Assembly: GCF_026805325.1 (NCBI RefSeq)
Contig: NZ_JAPRAT010000013.1
Coordinates: 1-64,000 of the forward strand
DNA: 64,000 bases
Origin: Natronobacillus azotifigens
GTDB taxonomy: Bacteria; Bacillota; Bacilli; Bacillales; Amphibacillaceae
Reading direction: 5' to 3'
Position 1 is the first letter of the stretch; the number at the start of each line of letters is the position of its first letter. The position numbers were made by a program, and so were the translations under genes. The notes below the pieces were generated by a model. It did not search any database, was not told the DNA's origin, and saw only the letters and a list, made by a program, of their open reading frames with translations. Positions 37,665-47,037 of the stretch are shown one piece after another.

Positions 37665-40600
37665 TTACTTTCGTTGGTCAGTTGCAATAGGTATACTAGC
37701 TATTGGCTTGGTACTGGGGGTTAATGTATTCACTTCGCAACACTTGGATATATCCATCCGTTTTCAAGGAGAAGAGTGGAGGACAGTTGATGGCTATGTA
37801 AGTCAAGAATCATGGTATACCACGGAAAGTGAGCTTGAGTTTATTATTAATGTAGAATCATATATTGATACTAAAAATGAAATTACCGTTGATATGGATA
37901 TAGAAGAATTATTTGTTTTAAGTTTCACTTTCAATGAGGAACCGTTGAGCGAAAATGAAATAATAATAGAACCTCTATTTAAGGATGATTATTTTATCGG
38001 TGAATATATTATCCATCTACCCAAACTAGAAACTGATGGGATCTTAAATGGTGAGCTGTTCATTCATGAAGAGAACCAGTTTGAAATTCCGACGACAGAA
38101 GAGATCGTTCGGTTTGAAGTCATTAAAGATACCGTTCAACCCGAAATATCATTTACTGGTATTGAGAATAATACTGTTATTTATGAGTTAGCAGATGACG
38201 AATTAACCCTAATGATTGATATTGAAGAAGTTAATTTCTCGGAGGAAAACACAACTGTTTTTGTGAATGAGATACAAGAAGAGGTGGTGTTTGAATCCAT
38301 TGCAGAAGCTATTCACCGAACAAAACTCCATTTTTCAGAAGATGGTAGTTATGAAATAGAAGTTATCACAGAAGATCCTGTAGGACATATTGTCACTGAA
38401 TCATTCGTTTTTCATATTAATCAACAACAGGTAAGTATTGAACAAATGCATCTTGATGGTGATGAACTAAGTGATCAGCACTATTTGAGTGGAGAGACTT
38501 TAACGTTTGAAGTGCATAGTGGTATTGCGATCGAAGAACTAGAAGTTAAGGTTCTTTTCAATGAGGAGCCGTATGAACCGGAGTTAGAAGTTAAGCAGAT
38601 GGATGAAAAAAGCCAAGAAGTTATCATTGATTTTAACAAAACTGGTCATTATCAAATCGATGTAGAAGTGACCGATCGTTATAGCTTACGGTCGACTGTA
38701 CATCAAGTACTAGATAGAGTGATAGATTTAGAAGCACCAAAACTTCGGATCTCAGATCAATACAGTCAAGAACTTAAATCAATTTATAAGGAGCCGATAA
38801 GTATCGAAGTGGAAATCACTGATGCTTACCTAGAAAATCATTCTATTGTACTCATGAAAGGCGAAAAAACGATAACAAGCACAATTGTCGAAGATACAGC
38901 TACCAAGCGTCTTGAACAATTTGAGTTAGAAGAAGATGGCGTCTATGAGTTAAAAGTTGAAGCAATCGATAAAGCAAATCAACAATCTTCTCATGAGCAG
39001 ACATTTGTCATTGATCGTGAAGGATTGCATGTAGAGTTTGTAGATGATAATGGGGAAGCTCTTGTCTCTACTTATCTCGAACCTATAACCGTTTCGCTAG
39101 ATGTGTTTGGGTTAACCCTCAATCATGAAAAAACCGTATTTAAACTGGAAAGATTTGATCAAGACGAAGCATTATGGGATCTTGTCATAGACCAAACGGA
39201 TTTCGTTGAAAAAGAAAAAGGCTATCATTTAGAGAAATCATTATCAGATGGTAAATATCGAATGTTTTTTTATGCGGAAGATAAGTTATCACGTTCTCAT
39301 GAAGAGAGTCATGAATTTATGATCGATTCTAAGGACCCAATTATTCATGTTAAGAAGTTTATTACCCATCCTGTTCAAAGTGAATGGATAAATGAAGTAA
39401 CACTAAATAACTATGTGGAATTCTTTGTGGAAGATGAGTTTTTAGAGGCGGCTGATTTAGCGATTCGTTATTCATCTTCTGAGGATGAAGTGAGTGAAGA
39501 AATTGATGTTTTAACATTTGGTTCTTTTAATGATGAAGGCGAATTTGAGTTTGAGGAGAACTTTGTTTTTCATGAAGGCAAGTATACTTTCACGATTAAT
39601 GCAATAGATCAAGTAGGCCGAGAAGCTGAAGAGGTAATAAAGGAGCTTGTGGTTGATGATACAGCCCCTGTCATTACGATAGAAGGTATAGAAGATGGTA
39701 TGTACTACCAAGATTCACAACAAGCAACCGTTACTGTTGAAGAAGCAAATTATGATGAAGCAGAAGTAACGATTACACTGGAAGGAAAAGACGGACTAGG
39801 AAATTCGATTGAACGAGATGAGCCAGTACATTTTAAAATGGACCAATCAATGGTTGTTAAAACGGTTGATTTTCCAACTGAGGGTCGATATCAACTGATA
39901 ATTGAAGCGATAGATAAAGCGGGAAATGATAGTGAACAACGGATGGAGATAGTAATTGATCAGAATGCTCCGTTGATCAGTGTAGACGGTGTGTCAGATA
40001 ATCAACATTATAATCAAGATCGTCCATTTGAATTAGTAGTTGAAGATTTCTTTCTTGATGAAACGACGTTAACTGTCTTAAAGGATGATCAACCATATGA
40101 TATAGGAGTATTGACTTCCAATCGTCCAAATAATGGTTTGCAGGAAGACCGTATCGCATATGATTTCACGGAGGAAGGGGATTATGAGGTTTTCATTGAA
40201 GCAACGGATCTAGCAGGTTATAAAACTGTAAAATCCCTTAAGTTTGTAATTGATAAAACGGCACCAGTAGTAACGTACAGTGGAATAGAACCAAGCAATT
40301 ACTATGATAAGCCACAAACACTGATTATCGAAGTAATAGAACAGTATTATAAAGAAAATAATGTCCAGCTTAATGTGAAGCATAATGGTGAAGATATAAC
40401 AGAGACACTAGAAAACTATACATTAAATGATAGTGAAGTAGCGACACTTACACATCTTTTTGAAGAAGATGGTTATTATGAAATTGCGTTAACGGCAGAA
40501 GATAAAGCGGGAAATAAAATAAGTCCAATTTCTTTCTTTTTTGAGATTGATCAGACGAATCCTGTTATTATTATTAATAACTTAGAAGATGGGAAACATT

Positions 40601-43557
40601 ACAATTCAAACAGAACGATGTCTTTAGTTATGGAGGATCAACATATTACCTCTTACGATGTGAAAGTAGAAAAGGATAACAAGGCTTACGTATTACCAGA
40701 GCTGGAGGTTAGCCATTCAAATTATCAAGGATCAACTGCAATGCTTGATTATACATTTAAAGAAGAAGGAGTCTATCATATTGCTATTGAGGTGACTGAT
40801 GCATCAGGAAACAAATCTGAGCGGACGAAAAGTTTTACTATTGATAAGACACCTCCAGTGATTAATAGTGACCCTTTGATAGAATCTTATATTACCTATT
40901 CAGACATTGTTGCAGCTACAATTAATCAATTGATTCCCATTGAAGTTGTAGAACGTCATATTGATCGTTTAGCTGTAACCGTTCGAAAGGAAACTTCAGG
41001 AGAGGTTACTACGCTTAGTGGGGATACAGTTGGACAATTTGTGAAAGATGGCAATCGTTATACGTACGAATTTAATCAGTCAATTTTTCAGGATGATGCA
41101 AACTATCAGGTGCGTGTACATGTTCAGGATATTGTTGGTCATGAGGTAGAAAAGTCGGTGAGTTTTACGGTTGATAACACAAAACCAGTAATTTCTCACA
41201 GTAGAGTGCCAGCATACAATAATTCTGATGTTATTCAAGAAATTGAGGTAAAAGAACTCAATTATAATACAAATAATGTTTCCATTGATGTTTTTAGAAA
41301 AAATACTAACGGGTCTTTTGTCCGTTATAACCATCCGTCGATAAGAGAATGGAAAAACAATGGTAAAGTGAGTAAACTATCATTACTATTTAATGAAGAT
41401 GGTGATTATAGAGTAGTTACTAACGCAACGGATCGCGCTGGTAACACAGCAACAGAAAGAGTGTCGAACTTTACTGTTGACTACATTGCTCCTGTGCTTA
41501 GTTTTAGTGGCTTTGAAGATGGTTCCCATTACAATTCAACACGTCGTGTCGTTGTAAAACAAACAGATCAAAATATTGATTTAAACCGGACATCTTTAAT
41601 TATTCAACGCCGGTTAGGGCCAAATGGTCGGTTTAAGGCGCTAAATTTTAATGAAAAATTTGTTCGTCAAGGTAATGATGCGATTTTAAATAAACGCTTT
41701 AACACAGATCTTGAGGGAACTTTCCGATTATTATTTAGCGCGACCGATCGAGCAGGCAATCAAGCCCTGCCGATTAATCAGACGTTTACGATTGACAAAA
41801 CCCCCCCTGTCTTAACAGCGTCAGGAGTTGAAGATGGATCCTATTACTCTTCACCAAGACGTGTGACATTTGGTGTAGACGAGGTCAATTTTGATACGAA
41901 TCATGTAGGTTTCCATGTGACCAAAAATGGTTCTGAATACACCGCAACAGTTGAAGGAGATACGAATGGAAGTTGGAGAAATAGAAGTCGCCAATCTCGT
42001 TTGAATTATACGTTCGATACTGATGGAACATACACGATTAAAATGGATGCAAAAGATAAAGCGAACAACCAAGCTATACCTGTAAACAAGACATTTACTA
42101 TTGATCAGACTGCTCCATCAATAGCAATTACAGGTGTAGAAGAGGATAGCTACAATAATACGAATGTTAATGTGAATGTTACAATTGAAGATGTGAACTT
42201 CGATAAAAATACTATTTCCGTAACCAAAGACGGCCAACCTTACAATGTAGGCACATTCCAAGTGGAAAATAGGCAGTATCAAAATTCGATTGCGCGATTG
42301 AATTACCTTTTTTCTGAAGAAGGTAATTATACGATAACGGTTCAATCCATCGATCTTTCTGGAAATCGAGCAGAAGAGAATATCTCTTTTGTCATTGATA
42401 AGACACCGCCTGTTATCACACCGAAAATGGATCAACAGACAGTGATAGAAGATGGAGTATATATAAATAAAATCTTCACACCGATATTTGAATTAGATTT
42501 ACCTGAGGATGACACGATTGATTATGTGTCTTTAAATGGCGGACCAAATATTGCGGGAAGAATTCCAGCTGCCACGAGTGAAGGAGTATATAACTATGAG
42601 GTTATTGCTTCAGACCGCGCTGGAAATACAACAACCTTAAATATAGGATTCACAATTGATACAACCCGTCCAGAATTAACGATTTCTGGGGTGGTTGATG
42701 GTTTCTTTAATAATCGAATATCACCAATAGTTACTTATGATGATATTCATTTGGATGAAGAGAATTCATTCGTTACATTAAATAACCAACCATTTACAAA
42801 CGGCACTACCATTAGTGAGGAAGGACATTATCAATTAAAGGCACATATTCGAGACTTAGCTAATAATGTTTCCGAGCGGACAATCATTTTTACGGTGGAT
42901 AAAACGGCACCTCGCATTCAGTTTGTAGAAGCTATTAATGATCAATACTTTAATCATGCATTGATCCCTGAATTTATAATAGAAGATATGACTGGATATG
43001 AAATCATTGAATTAACACTGAATGGAGAACCATACAACATCGGTGATGAAATAAGCGAGGATGGGAAATATGTCCTTTATTTTGAAGCAATTGATCAAGC
43101 AGGGAATTTAAAGCAACTAACAATCGAATTTATTATTGATACAAAACCACCACACATTATTTTTGATGGTATTGAGGACAATCAACGCTTCACGGAGTCG
43201 GTGAATTTATCGATTAGTCTTGAAGACTATCAGGACATGATTAAATTTGTAAGTGTTAATGGTGAAGATTTTGTCGGTGAAATTATGGAAACGGAATTTG
43301 GTCAAGAAGTTATGATAGAGTTTACAGACATTTCACCATATGAGGTTGAAGTTCTTGCCGCTGATATGGCTGGAAATGAAACAGTTCAGACATTAAACTT
43401 TGAAATTACAGAGAAGAGCATATTTGTCAGAGTATCAGAAAACACACCATTACTCTATTCATTAATGGGCGGAACTGTTTTCCTCCTAGTTGGTGGCGGA
43501 TATGTTTTTATCAAGTCAAGAAAAAAACCCGTTGATGCACCGAGAGAAGAGGAATAA
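37642..43557 (+). CDS. Giant Ig-like repeat protein, membrane anchored
   Basis: 1971 residues. An N-terminal membrane segment (WSVAIGILAIGLVLGVNVF) is followed by about 18 Ig-like repeats of ~90-100 residues. Typical junctions read FxIDKTxPVI, with inner motifs GVEDGxYY, NFDxN, EDGxYxIxxxAxDxAGN. A C-terminal span (LLYSLMGGTVFLLVGGGYVF) and a basic tail follow; there is no LPXTG sorting signal. It likely projects from the membrane through the wall as an adhesin or scaffold. ATG 37642 has GAAGAGG upstream. It is the last gene of the block and is followed by a terminator. Confidence 0.85.
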   Translation: MKQMNLSNYFRWSVAIGILAIGLVLGVNVFTSQHLDISIRFQGEEWRTVDGYVSQESWYTTESELEFIINVESYIDTKNEITVDMDIEELFVLSFTFNEEPLSENEIIIEPLFKDDYFIGEYIIHLPKLETDGILNGELFIHEENQFEIPTTEEIVRFEVIKDTVQPEISFTGIENNTVIYELADDELTLMIDIEEVNFSEENTTVFVNEIQEEVVFESIAEAIHRTKLHFSEDGSYEIEVITEDPVGHIVTESFVFHINQQQVSIEQMHLDGDELSDQHYLSGETLTFEVHSGIAIEELEVKVLFNEEPYEPELEVKQMDEKSQEVIIDFNKTGHYQIDVEVTDRYSLRSTVHQVLDRVIDLEAPKLRISDQYSQELKSIYKEPISIEVEITDAYLENHSIVLMKGEKTITSTIVEDTATKRLEQFELEEDGVYELKVEAIDKANQQSSHEQTFVIDREGLHVEFVDDNGEALVSTYLEPITVSLDVFGLTLNHEKTVFKLERFDQDEALWDLVIDQTDFVEKEKGYHLEKSLSDGKYRMFFYAEDKLSRSHEESHEFMIDSKDPIIHVKKFITHPVQSEWINEVTLNNYVEFFVEDEFLEAADLAIRYSSSEDEVSEEIDVLTFGSFNDEGEFEFEENFVFHEGKYTFTINAIDQVGREAEEVIKELVVDDTAPVITIEGIEDGMYYQDSQQATVTVEEANYDEAEVTITLEGKDGLGNSIERDEPVHFKMDQSMVVKTVDFPTEGRYQLIIEAIDKAGNDSEQRMEIVIDQNAPLISVDGVSDNQHYNQDRPFELVVEDFFLDETTLTVLKDDQPYDIGVLTSNRPNNGLQEDRIAYDFTEEGDYEVFIEATDLAGYKTVKSLKFVIDKTAPVVTYSGIEPSNYYDKPQTLIIEVIEQYYKENNVQLNVKHNGEDITETLENYTLNDSEVATLTHLFEEDGYYEIALTAEDKAGNKISPISFFFEIDQTNPVIIINNLEDGKHYNSNRTMSLVMEDQHITSYDVKVEKDNKAYVLPELEVSHSNYQGSTAMLDYTFKEEGVYHIAIEVTDASGNKSERTKSFTIDKTPPVINSDPLIESYITYSDIVAATINQLIPIEVVERHIDRLAVTVRKETSGEVTTLSGDTVGQFVKDGNRYTYEFNQSIFQDDANYQVRVHVQDIVGHEVEKSVSFTVDNTKPVISHSRVPAYNNSDVIQEIEVKELNYNTNNVSIDVFRKNTNGSFVRYNHPSIREWKNNGKVSKLSLLFNEDGDYRVVTNATDRAGNTATERVSNFTVDYIAPVLSFSGFEDGSHYNSTRRVVVKQTDQNIDLNRTSLIIQRRLGPNGRFKALNFNEKFVRQGNDAILNKRFNTDLEGTFRLLFSATDRAGNQALPINQTFTIDKTPPVLTASGVEDGSYYSSPRRVTFGVDEVNFDTNHVGFHVTKNGSEYTATVEGDTNGSWRNRSRQSRLNYTFDTDGTYTIKMDAKDKANNQAIPVNKTFTIDQTAPSIAITGVEEDSYNNTNVNVNVTIEDVNFDKNTISVTKDGQPYNVGTFQVENRQYQNSIARLNYLFSEEGNYTITVQSIDLSGNRAEENISFVIDKTPPVITPKMDQQTVIEDGVYINKIFTPIFELDLPEDDTIDYVSLNGGPNIAGRIPAATSEGVYNYEVIASDRAGNTTTLNIGFTIDTTRPELTISGVVDGFFNNRISPIVTYDDIHLDEENSFVTLNNQPFTNGTTISEEGHYQLKAHIRDLANNVSERTIIFTVDKTAPRIQFVEAINDQYFNHALIPEFIIEDMTGYEIIELTLNGEPYNIGDEISEDGKYVLYFEAIDQAGNLKQLTIEFIIDTKPPHIIFDGIEDNQRFTESVNLSISLEDYQDMIKFVSVNGEDFVGEIMETEFGQEVMIEFTDISPYEVEVLAADMAGNETVQTLNFEITEKSIFVRVSENTPLLYSLMGGTVFLLVGGGYVFIKSRKKPVDAPREEE

Positions 43558-43588
43558 CTTACGTAAGAATGAATAGTTTCATCCCATA

Positions 43589-43632
43589 AAGAATCTCCTC
43601 CGCTTATAGAAATCGGAGGAGATTCTTCTTTT
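43589..43632 (+). terminator. Terminator of the pilus/kinase block
   Basis: AAGAATCTCCTCCG pairs perfectly with CGGAGGAGATTCTT, followed by CTTTT. It lies 30 bases after the giant gene's stop. Confidence 0.92.
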
Positions 43633-44236
43633 GACACGAACTAATACTTGCTTACGTTCATCCATTTTCGAATGATAAAAAGAAAACGGACAAATAACTT
43701 GCAGATTTTCACAATCCGTTAAAGACAGTTCCACACCTATAGTATTTGTCGAATCATTTAGTGGGAATATGAACAAAAGAGCCGATCAAAAGTGATCTAC
43801 TTATGTCAAAGAAACATACGAAATTGCATCATAATCCTGAGAAAAAAGCAAAAGATGAGACGACCATCAATGATTAATTGTTTCCCCAGAAGCTTGATAT
43901 TAGTGAAAACACGTAAAAGAAGACTACTGCAGAAAGAATTATTAAAAGTACGTCGAGATAAAGAAGGTGTTCAAATACGAAAGAAGATGCCTTGAGAGAG
44001 TATGCAGGTGGATATTTTGTGATCCTCTCCAAAGAAGTAAATGCCCCCCTCAAAGCACTTTCTCTCTATCAGGTAAATCCAGTATAGATAGTTGAGTTTC
44101 AGCAGGATACAGGTTTCATCTAAATTATTGTTAAAGGACAAGCGTTTTGTCGAATTTACCATATTCATTTACCTATCTTATATCGAAAAGAAGATGCTAG
44201 AAACCAACCTGTTTGAGCAATGCACTGTTCAAGGAT
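43633..44236. other. Gap with a possible decayed small gene
   Basis: About 600 bases. ATG 43803 opens MSKKHTKLHHNPEKKAKDET and stops after 24 codons. The same frame continues with further stops into REYAGGYFVILSKEVN, which looks like decayed coding sequence. I cannot name it. Isolated TGTCGAAT motifs occur at about 43749 and 44147, but without the rest of family A. Confidence 0.3.
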
Positions 44237-44362
44237 TAGAAAGACGCGGTAGGTTTAGTCCTTAGTCATTGATTTCACAGTTAGCTAAAAGTATTTATTA
44301 AATTTTTGCTTGTTTAAGAAATAGAAAAAGTACGTCGAGCGATTAAACTGACATGCTTTTTT
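44237..44362 (+). repeat. Duplicate of the 38-residue gene's 3' end
   Basis: About 125 bases match 18579-18704 at high identity: GAAAGACGCGGTAGGTTTAG, then the 3' untranslated region and the terminator GAAAAAGTACGTCGAGC. The second arm here is changed (AAACTGACATGC), so the hairpin is weakened. The rest of the gene is missing. Confidence 0.75.
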
Positions 44363-44485
44363 TCATTTTTAAGATACTTTTTAAAACATAGTGCTTCTCT
44401 TTTAAACATAAGATATGGTGTATTCTGGAATATAGTCATATAATATATATGTTTATATAAGACGAAGAAAAGAGGAGAAGAGAGA

Positions 44486-44800
44486 ATGATTATTGTAACG
44501 ACAGATTTTGTTCCAGGTAAAGAAATTAAAGAATTCAAGGGTTTGGTTAGGGGTAGTACCGTTCAGTCCAAACATATTGGTAGAGATATTACCTCGTCAT
44601 TTAAGACAATCGTCGGAGGAGAAATTAAAGCTTACACGGAAATGCTAGACGATGCTAGAAAAAAAGCACTAGAACGAATGACGGCAGAAGCGGAAAGTCT
44701 GGGAGCAAATGCCATCATTGCGATGCGATTAGAATCATCTACCGTAATGGGAGCAGCATCAGAAATCATCGCATACGGCACCGCAGTAACAGTAGAATAA
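44486..44800 (+). CDS. YbjQ (UPF0145) family protein
   Basis: A 104-residue YbjQ/UPF0145 protein. The signature is present throughout: IIVTTDFVPGKEI, LVRGSTVQSKHIGRDI, AEAESLGANAIIAMR and AYGTAVTVE. It forms small ring-like pentamers in known structures; its role is unresolved. AGAGGAGAAGAG gives the ribosome binding site. The stop is followed by a family A repeat and a terminator. Confidence 0.92.
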   Translation: MIIVTTDFVPGKEIKEFKGLVRGSTVQSKHIGRDITSSFKTIVGGEIKAYTEMLDDARKKALERMTAEAESLGANAIIAMRLESSTVMGAASEIIAYGTAVTVE

Positions 44801-44802
44801 CC

Positions 44803-44833
44803 GGTGCCTGTCACCGCCCGAATTATGTCGAAT
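44803..44833 (+). repeat. Family A 3'-end repeat after ybjQ
   Basis: GGTGCCTGTCACCGCCCG then AATTATGTCGAAT, 2 bases after the stop. Confidence 0.9.
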
Positions 44834-44842
44834 CGGGGGAAG

Positions 44843-44863
44843 CCCTACATTGTAGGGTTTTTT
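44843..44863 (+). terminator. Terminator of ybjQ
   Basis: CCCTACA / TGTAGGG stem followed by six T. Confidence 0.85.
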
Positions 44864-45081
44864 GTGTTGGGTAAGTTGGGTTATTCCTGTGACCTAGGCA
44901 ATTAGAGGCGATATCAAATACTATACTTATACTTTCATGTTTCGTTTTGTAGCAATTGTATTACTATTAAATCGAGTGAAAACATGTAGGTGATATTAGA
45001 AAAAAGTTATTGTGTATGTTAACTTAAAAATGAACCACTTCAATAGAACTTAAACATTTCAAGAAGGGAAGATCAGTTATA

Positions 45082-45618
45082 ATGGTATTCAGCTATAAAA
45101 ACTTTCGCGGAGATACGTATTATTTACATTCTACACAAACAAAAAAAGGCAATCCAAGATACCATTTTGCAAAGAAAATAGATGAATCAACCAGTGAAGA
45201 CAAGTTCCCCAAAGGATACGAAGTCTATGAAGAACCCAACGGCAAAGTATATGCGAGGAAAAAAACGAAAGCAATGTTAAATCCGGCAGAGATTAGCATA
45301 ATAAGTGATGGTATGAAAAAATATAGTGAGGTTAGTGATTTTAAACTAGATATAAAAAAGAACATTGTATCTATTTATGCAAATGAAAGTACCGAGGAAG
45401 AATCACTTATCCCACTTTCATTGAAACATAAGTATTATGAGGCGAAAATGCGGTTTATTCTAATTGACGAAGAAGCACGGACTTTTGTGGTTGAAAGATT
45501 TTGCTATTTAGGGAGCGTTGATGATTGGATTGACTTAGATTGCTCTGATGACTTAAGCGAGTTAGTAAAGGAGTATGTACAACATATTGGAAAAGAGTCA
45601 TTCTATGAATTGATGTAG
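45082..45618 (+). CDS. Uncharacterised 178-residue protein
   Basis: Soluble protein with no signal peptide or span. The N-terminus (FRGDTYYLHSTQTKKGNPRY) and PKGYEVYEEPNGKVYARK look like a widespread uncharacterised family that I remember only as hypothetical. No catalytic motif is evident. AAGGGAAG lies upstream of ATG 45082. It is followed by its own hairpin terminator. Confidence 0.7.
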   Translation: MVFSYKNFRGDTYYLHSTQTKKGNPRYHFAKKIDESTSEDKFPKGYEVYEEPNGKVYARKKTKAMLNPAEISIISDGMKKYSEVSDFKLDIKKNIVSIYANESTEEESLIPLSLKHKYYEAKMRFILIDEEARTFVVERFCYLGSVDDWIDLDCSDDLSELVKEYVQHIGKESFYELM

Positions 45619-45639
45619 TATGAAGAAAAATTAAATGCA

Positions 45640-45667
45640 GAAGCAGGAGAATTATTCCCTGCTTCCT
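45640..45667 (+). terminator. Terminator after the 178-residue gene
   Basis: GAAGCAGG / CCTGCTTC stem with a 9-base AT-rich loop, then CTTAATTCTT. It may serve both strands. Confidence 0.65.
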
Positions 45668-45673
45668 TAATTC

Positions 45674-45751
45674 TTACCGCCATCGTAAAAGATAACGTTC
45701 AATTTGAGCAAATAGTGTCATAACAATTGTTACGATAAAGCCGATGAACAT
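45674..45751 (-). pseudogene. Possible 3' remnant of an ABC permease gene
   Basis: On the minus strand, 25 codons read MFIGFIVTIVMTLF..ERYLLRWR and stop. A final helix ending in ERxLLRWR is typical of SsuC/TauC-type permeases. The 5' side stops exactly at a family A repeat. The fragment is short, so the call is tentative. Confidence 0.35.
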
Positions 45752-45752
45752 C

Positions 45753-45782
45753 GGTGCCTGGCACCACCCGAATTATGTCGAA
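45753..45782 (+). repeat. Family A repeat, GGCACC variant
   Basis: GGTGCCTGGCACCACCCG then AATTATGTCGAA. GGTGCC and GGCACC make a perfect palindrome here. It is the only copy not within 30 bases of a plus-strand stop codon. Confidence 0.85.
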
Positions 45783-45807
45783 ATGAGCGCGAATTTTTGG
45801 TGGATTG

Positions 45808-45854
45808 AAAAGGAAGTACAGTTGTTGACGTGTCAACATTTGTACTTCCTTTTA
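45808..45854 (+). terminator. Hairpin after the family A variant
   Basis: AAAAGGAAGTACA pairs with TGTACTTCCTTTT; an inner GTTGACGTGTCAAC palindrome lies in the loop. It resembles the hairpins that follow other family A copies. Confidence 0.75.
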
Positions 45855-45855
45855 T

Positions 45856-46006
45856 CCTGTAATAACCGTTCGTATGACTTCCGCTTCAAAACAACAAGAA
45901 AATCAAAGTTGTTTACTGGGGAGAAACGGACGCTAGTACTTCGAAGACTTCAACGAATAATCAGTGGTGCAACACCTAAAAATCCCTATTGATTGAAGTT
46001 TCCCCG
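45856..46006 (+). repeat. Family B repeat, diverged copy
   Basis: Follows TTTAT (45851-45855). AACCGTTCGTATGACTTCCGC, split by changes, GTTGTTTACTGGGGAGAAACG and GATTGAAGTTTCCCC are recognisable. It lies between the hairpin and the end of dhaM. Confidence 0.7.
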
Positions 46007-46019
46007 TGCTCAACATTTC

Positions 46020-46394
46020 TTATTTAATTTTGAGTGGTGTTAGTTGTTTATCAATTGCCTCTTTTTCATTGCCACCATTAATGAGCACACTAGCAGTAAA
46101 TGCTCCTTCAATAAAGGCGCAATCAACAATTTCAATGGACTTGTCACACATCTCACTAACCATTTCTAAGGTCATTTTAGCACTTCCTAAATCATAAAAG
46201 GCATAAATGTGATCTGCTTCGTTTTCTTCGACAGCTTGCATGATTTTATCAAAACTTGAACCAATATTACCTTCATCTGTACCACCAGCATATGTCAGCG
46301 GTGTATTCGTGGCACTTTCTTTTAATAGTTTGTAGACCCCAAAGGCGAGTTCTTCCACATGTGATGCTAACAGAACTCCAAATGGCTTACTCAT
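46020..46394 (-). CDS. dhaM: DhaM, PTS-dependent dihydroxyacetone kinase phosphotransfer subunit
   Basis: 124 residues, an EIIA-Man-like domain. The active His12 sits in LLASHVEELAFGV. DhaM passes phosphate from PTS HPr to ADP bound on DhaL. Short form: only the EIIA domain, as in Gram-positive bacteria. Its ATG overlaps the dhaL stop by 8 bases, so translation is coupled. Confidence 0.9.
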   Translation of the reverse strand: MSKPFGVLLASHVEELAFGVYKLLKESATNTPLTYAGGTDEGNIGSSFDKIMQAVEENEADHIYAFYDLGSAKMTLEMVSEMCDKSIEIVDCAFIEGAFTASVLINGGNEKEAIDKQLTPLKIK

Positions 46395-46974
46395 TCACAT
46401 CAACCTCCTCTAAAAGCGCGAAGAAAAGATAACTACTTGAAACGGAACCAGGATCTAGATGTCCAATTGAACCTTCATTTAAATAAGACGCTCGCCCTTT
46501 CGTTGCTTTTAATTCTTTCGTTGCTTCAACCGATTCATTAATGACATCTTTGGTTAATTTTTTCTCCTGTAATGCCTTCACTACAGGGGCCCACATATCG
46601 GCCATCGTTTTCTCATCCGCATCTGCCTTGCTGCGTTTTTTGACGCCATCAAGTCCTGCCGCAAGAACGGTAGGTAACTCTTCTGTATCGATCACCTTTG
46701 CCATTTCTAAGAATGCGGTACCGTACAATGGTCCTGATGCTCCACCAACTTTACTAACCATTGCCATTGCAGCTTTTTTCAAGATCTCACTGGCAGGTGT
46801 ATGATTCTCATTTTTTATCGCTTCTTCAACTGCATGAACACCTCGGGCCATATTCGATCCATGATCCCCGTCACCAATCGCTTGATCTAAGTCATTTAAA
46901 TCTTGCTTCTTTTCCTGGATTTTTGCGCTGAAATTAAGCAACCAAGCGCGTGTTTGTTTACCTGTTAATTTCAT
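46387..46974 (-). CDS. dhaL: DhaL, dihydroxyacetone kinase ADP-binding subunit
   Basis: 195 residues. The Mg-ADP ligands lie in DLDQAIGDGDHGSNMARG (Asp30, Asp35, Asp37). It transfers phosphate to dihydroxyacetone bound on DhaK. GGAGG is upstream of ATG 46974. The usual partner dhaK should precede dhaL, but 46975-47194 contains no gene, so the kinase here is incomplete unless dhaK lies elsewhere. The substrate would be produced by GldA (3718-4821). Confidence 0.92.
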   Translation of the reverse strand: MKLTGKQTRAWLLNFSAKIQEKKQDLNDLDQAIGDGDHGSNMARGVHAVEEAIKNENHTPASEILKKAAMAMVSKVGGASGPLYGTAFLEMAKVIDTEELPTVLAAGLDGVKKRSKADADEKTMADMWAPVVKALQEKKLTKDVINESVEATKELKATKGRASYLNEGSIGHLDPGSVSSSYLFFALLEEVDVNE

Positions 46975-47037
46975 TCATATTCCTCCTCATAGTTTTCCCT
47001 CAAGAGCCGAGGCAAAAGAACCTATCTCTATAATAAG

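Noticed and set aside
42118..42435. 105-codon minus-strand frame in the Ig-repeat gene
   Set aside because: A shadow of the repeat-coding sequence.
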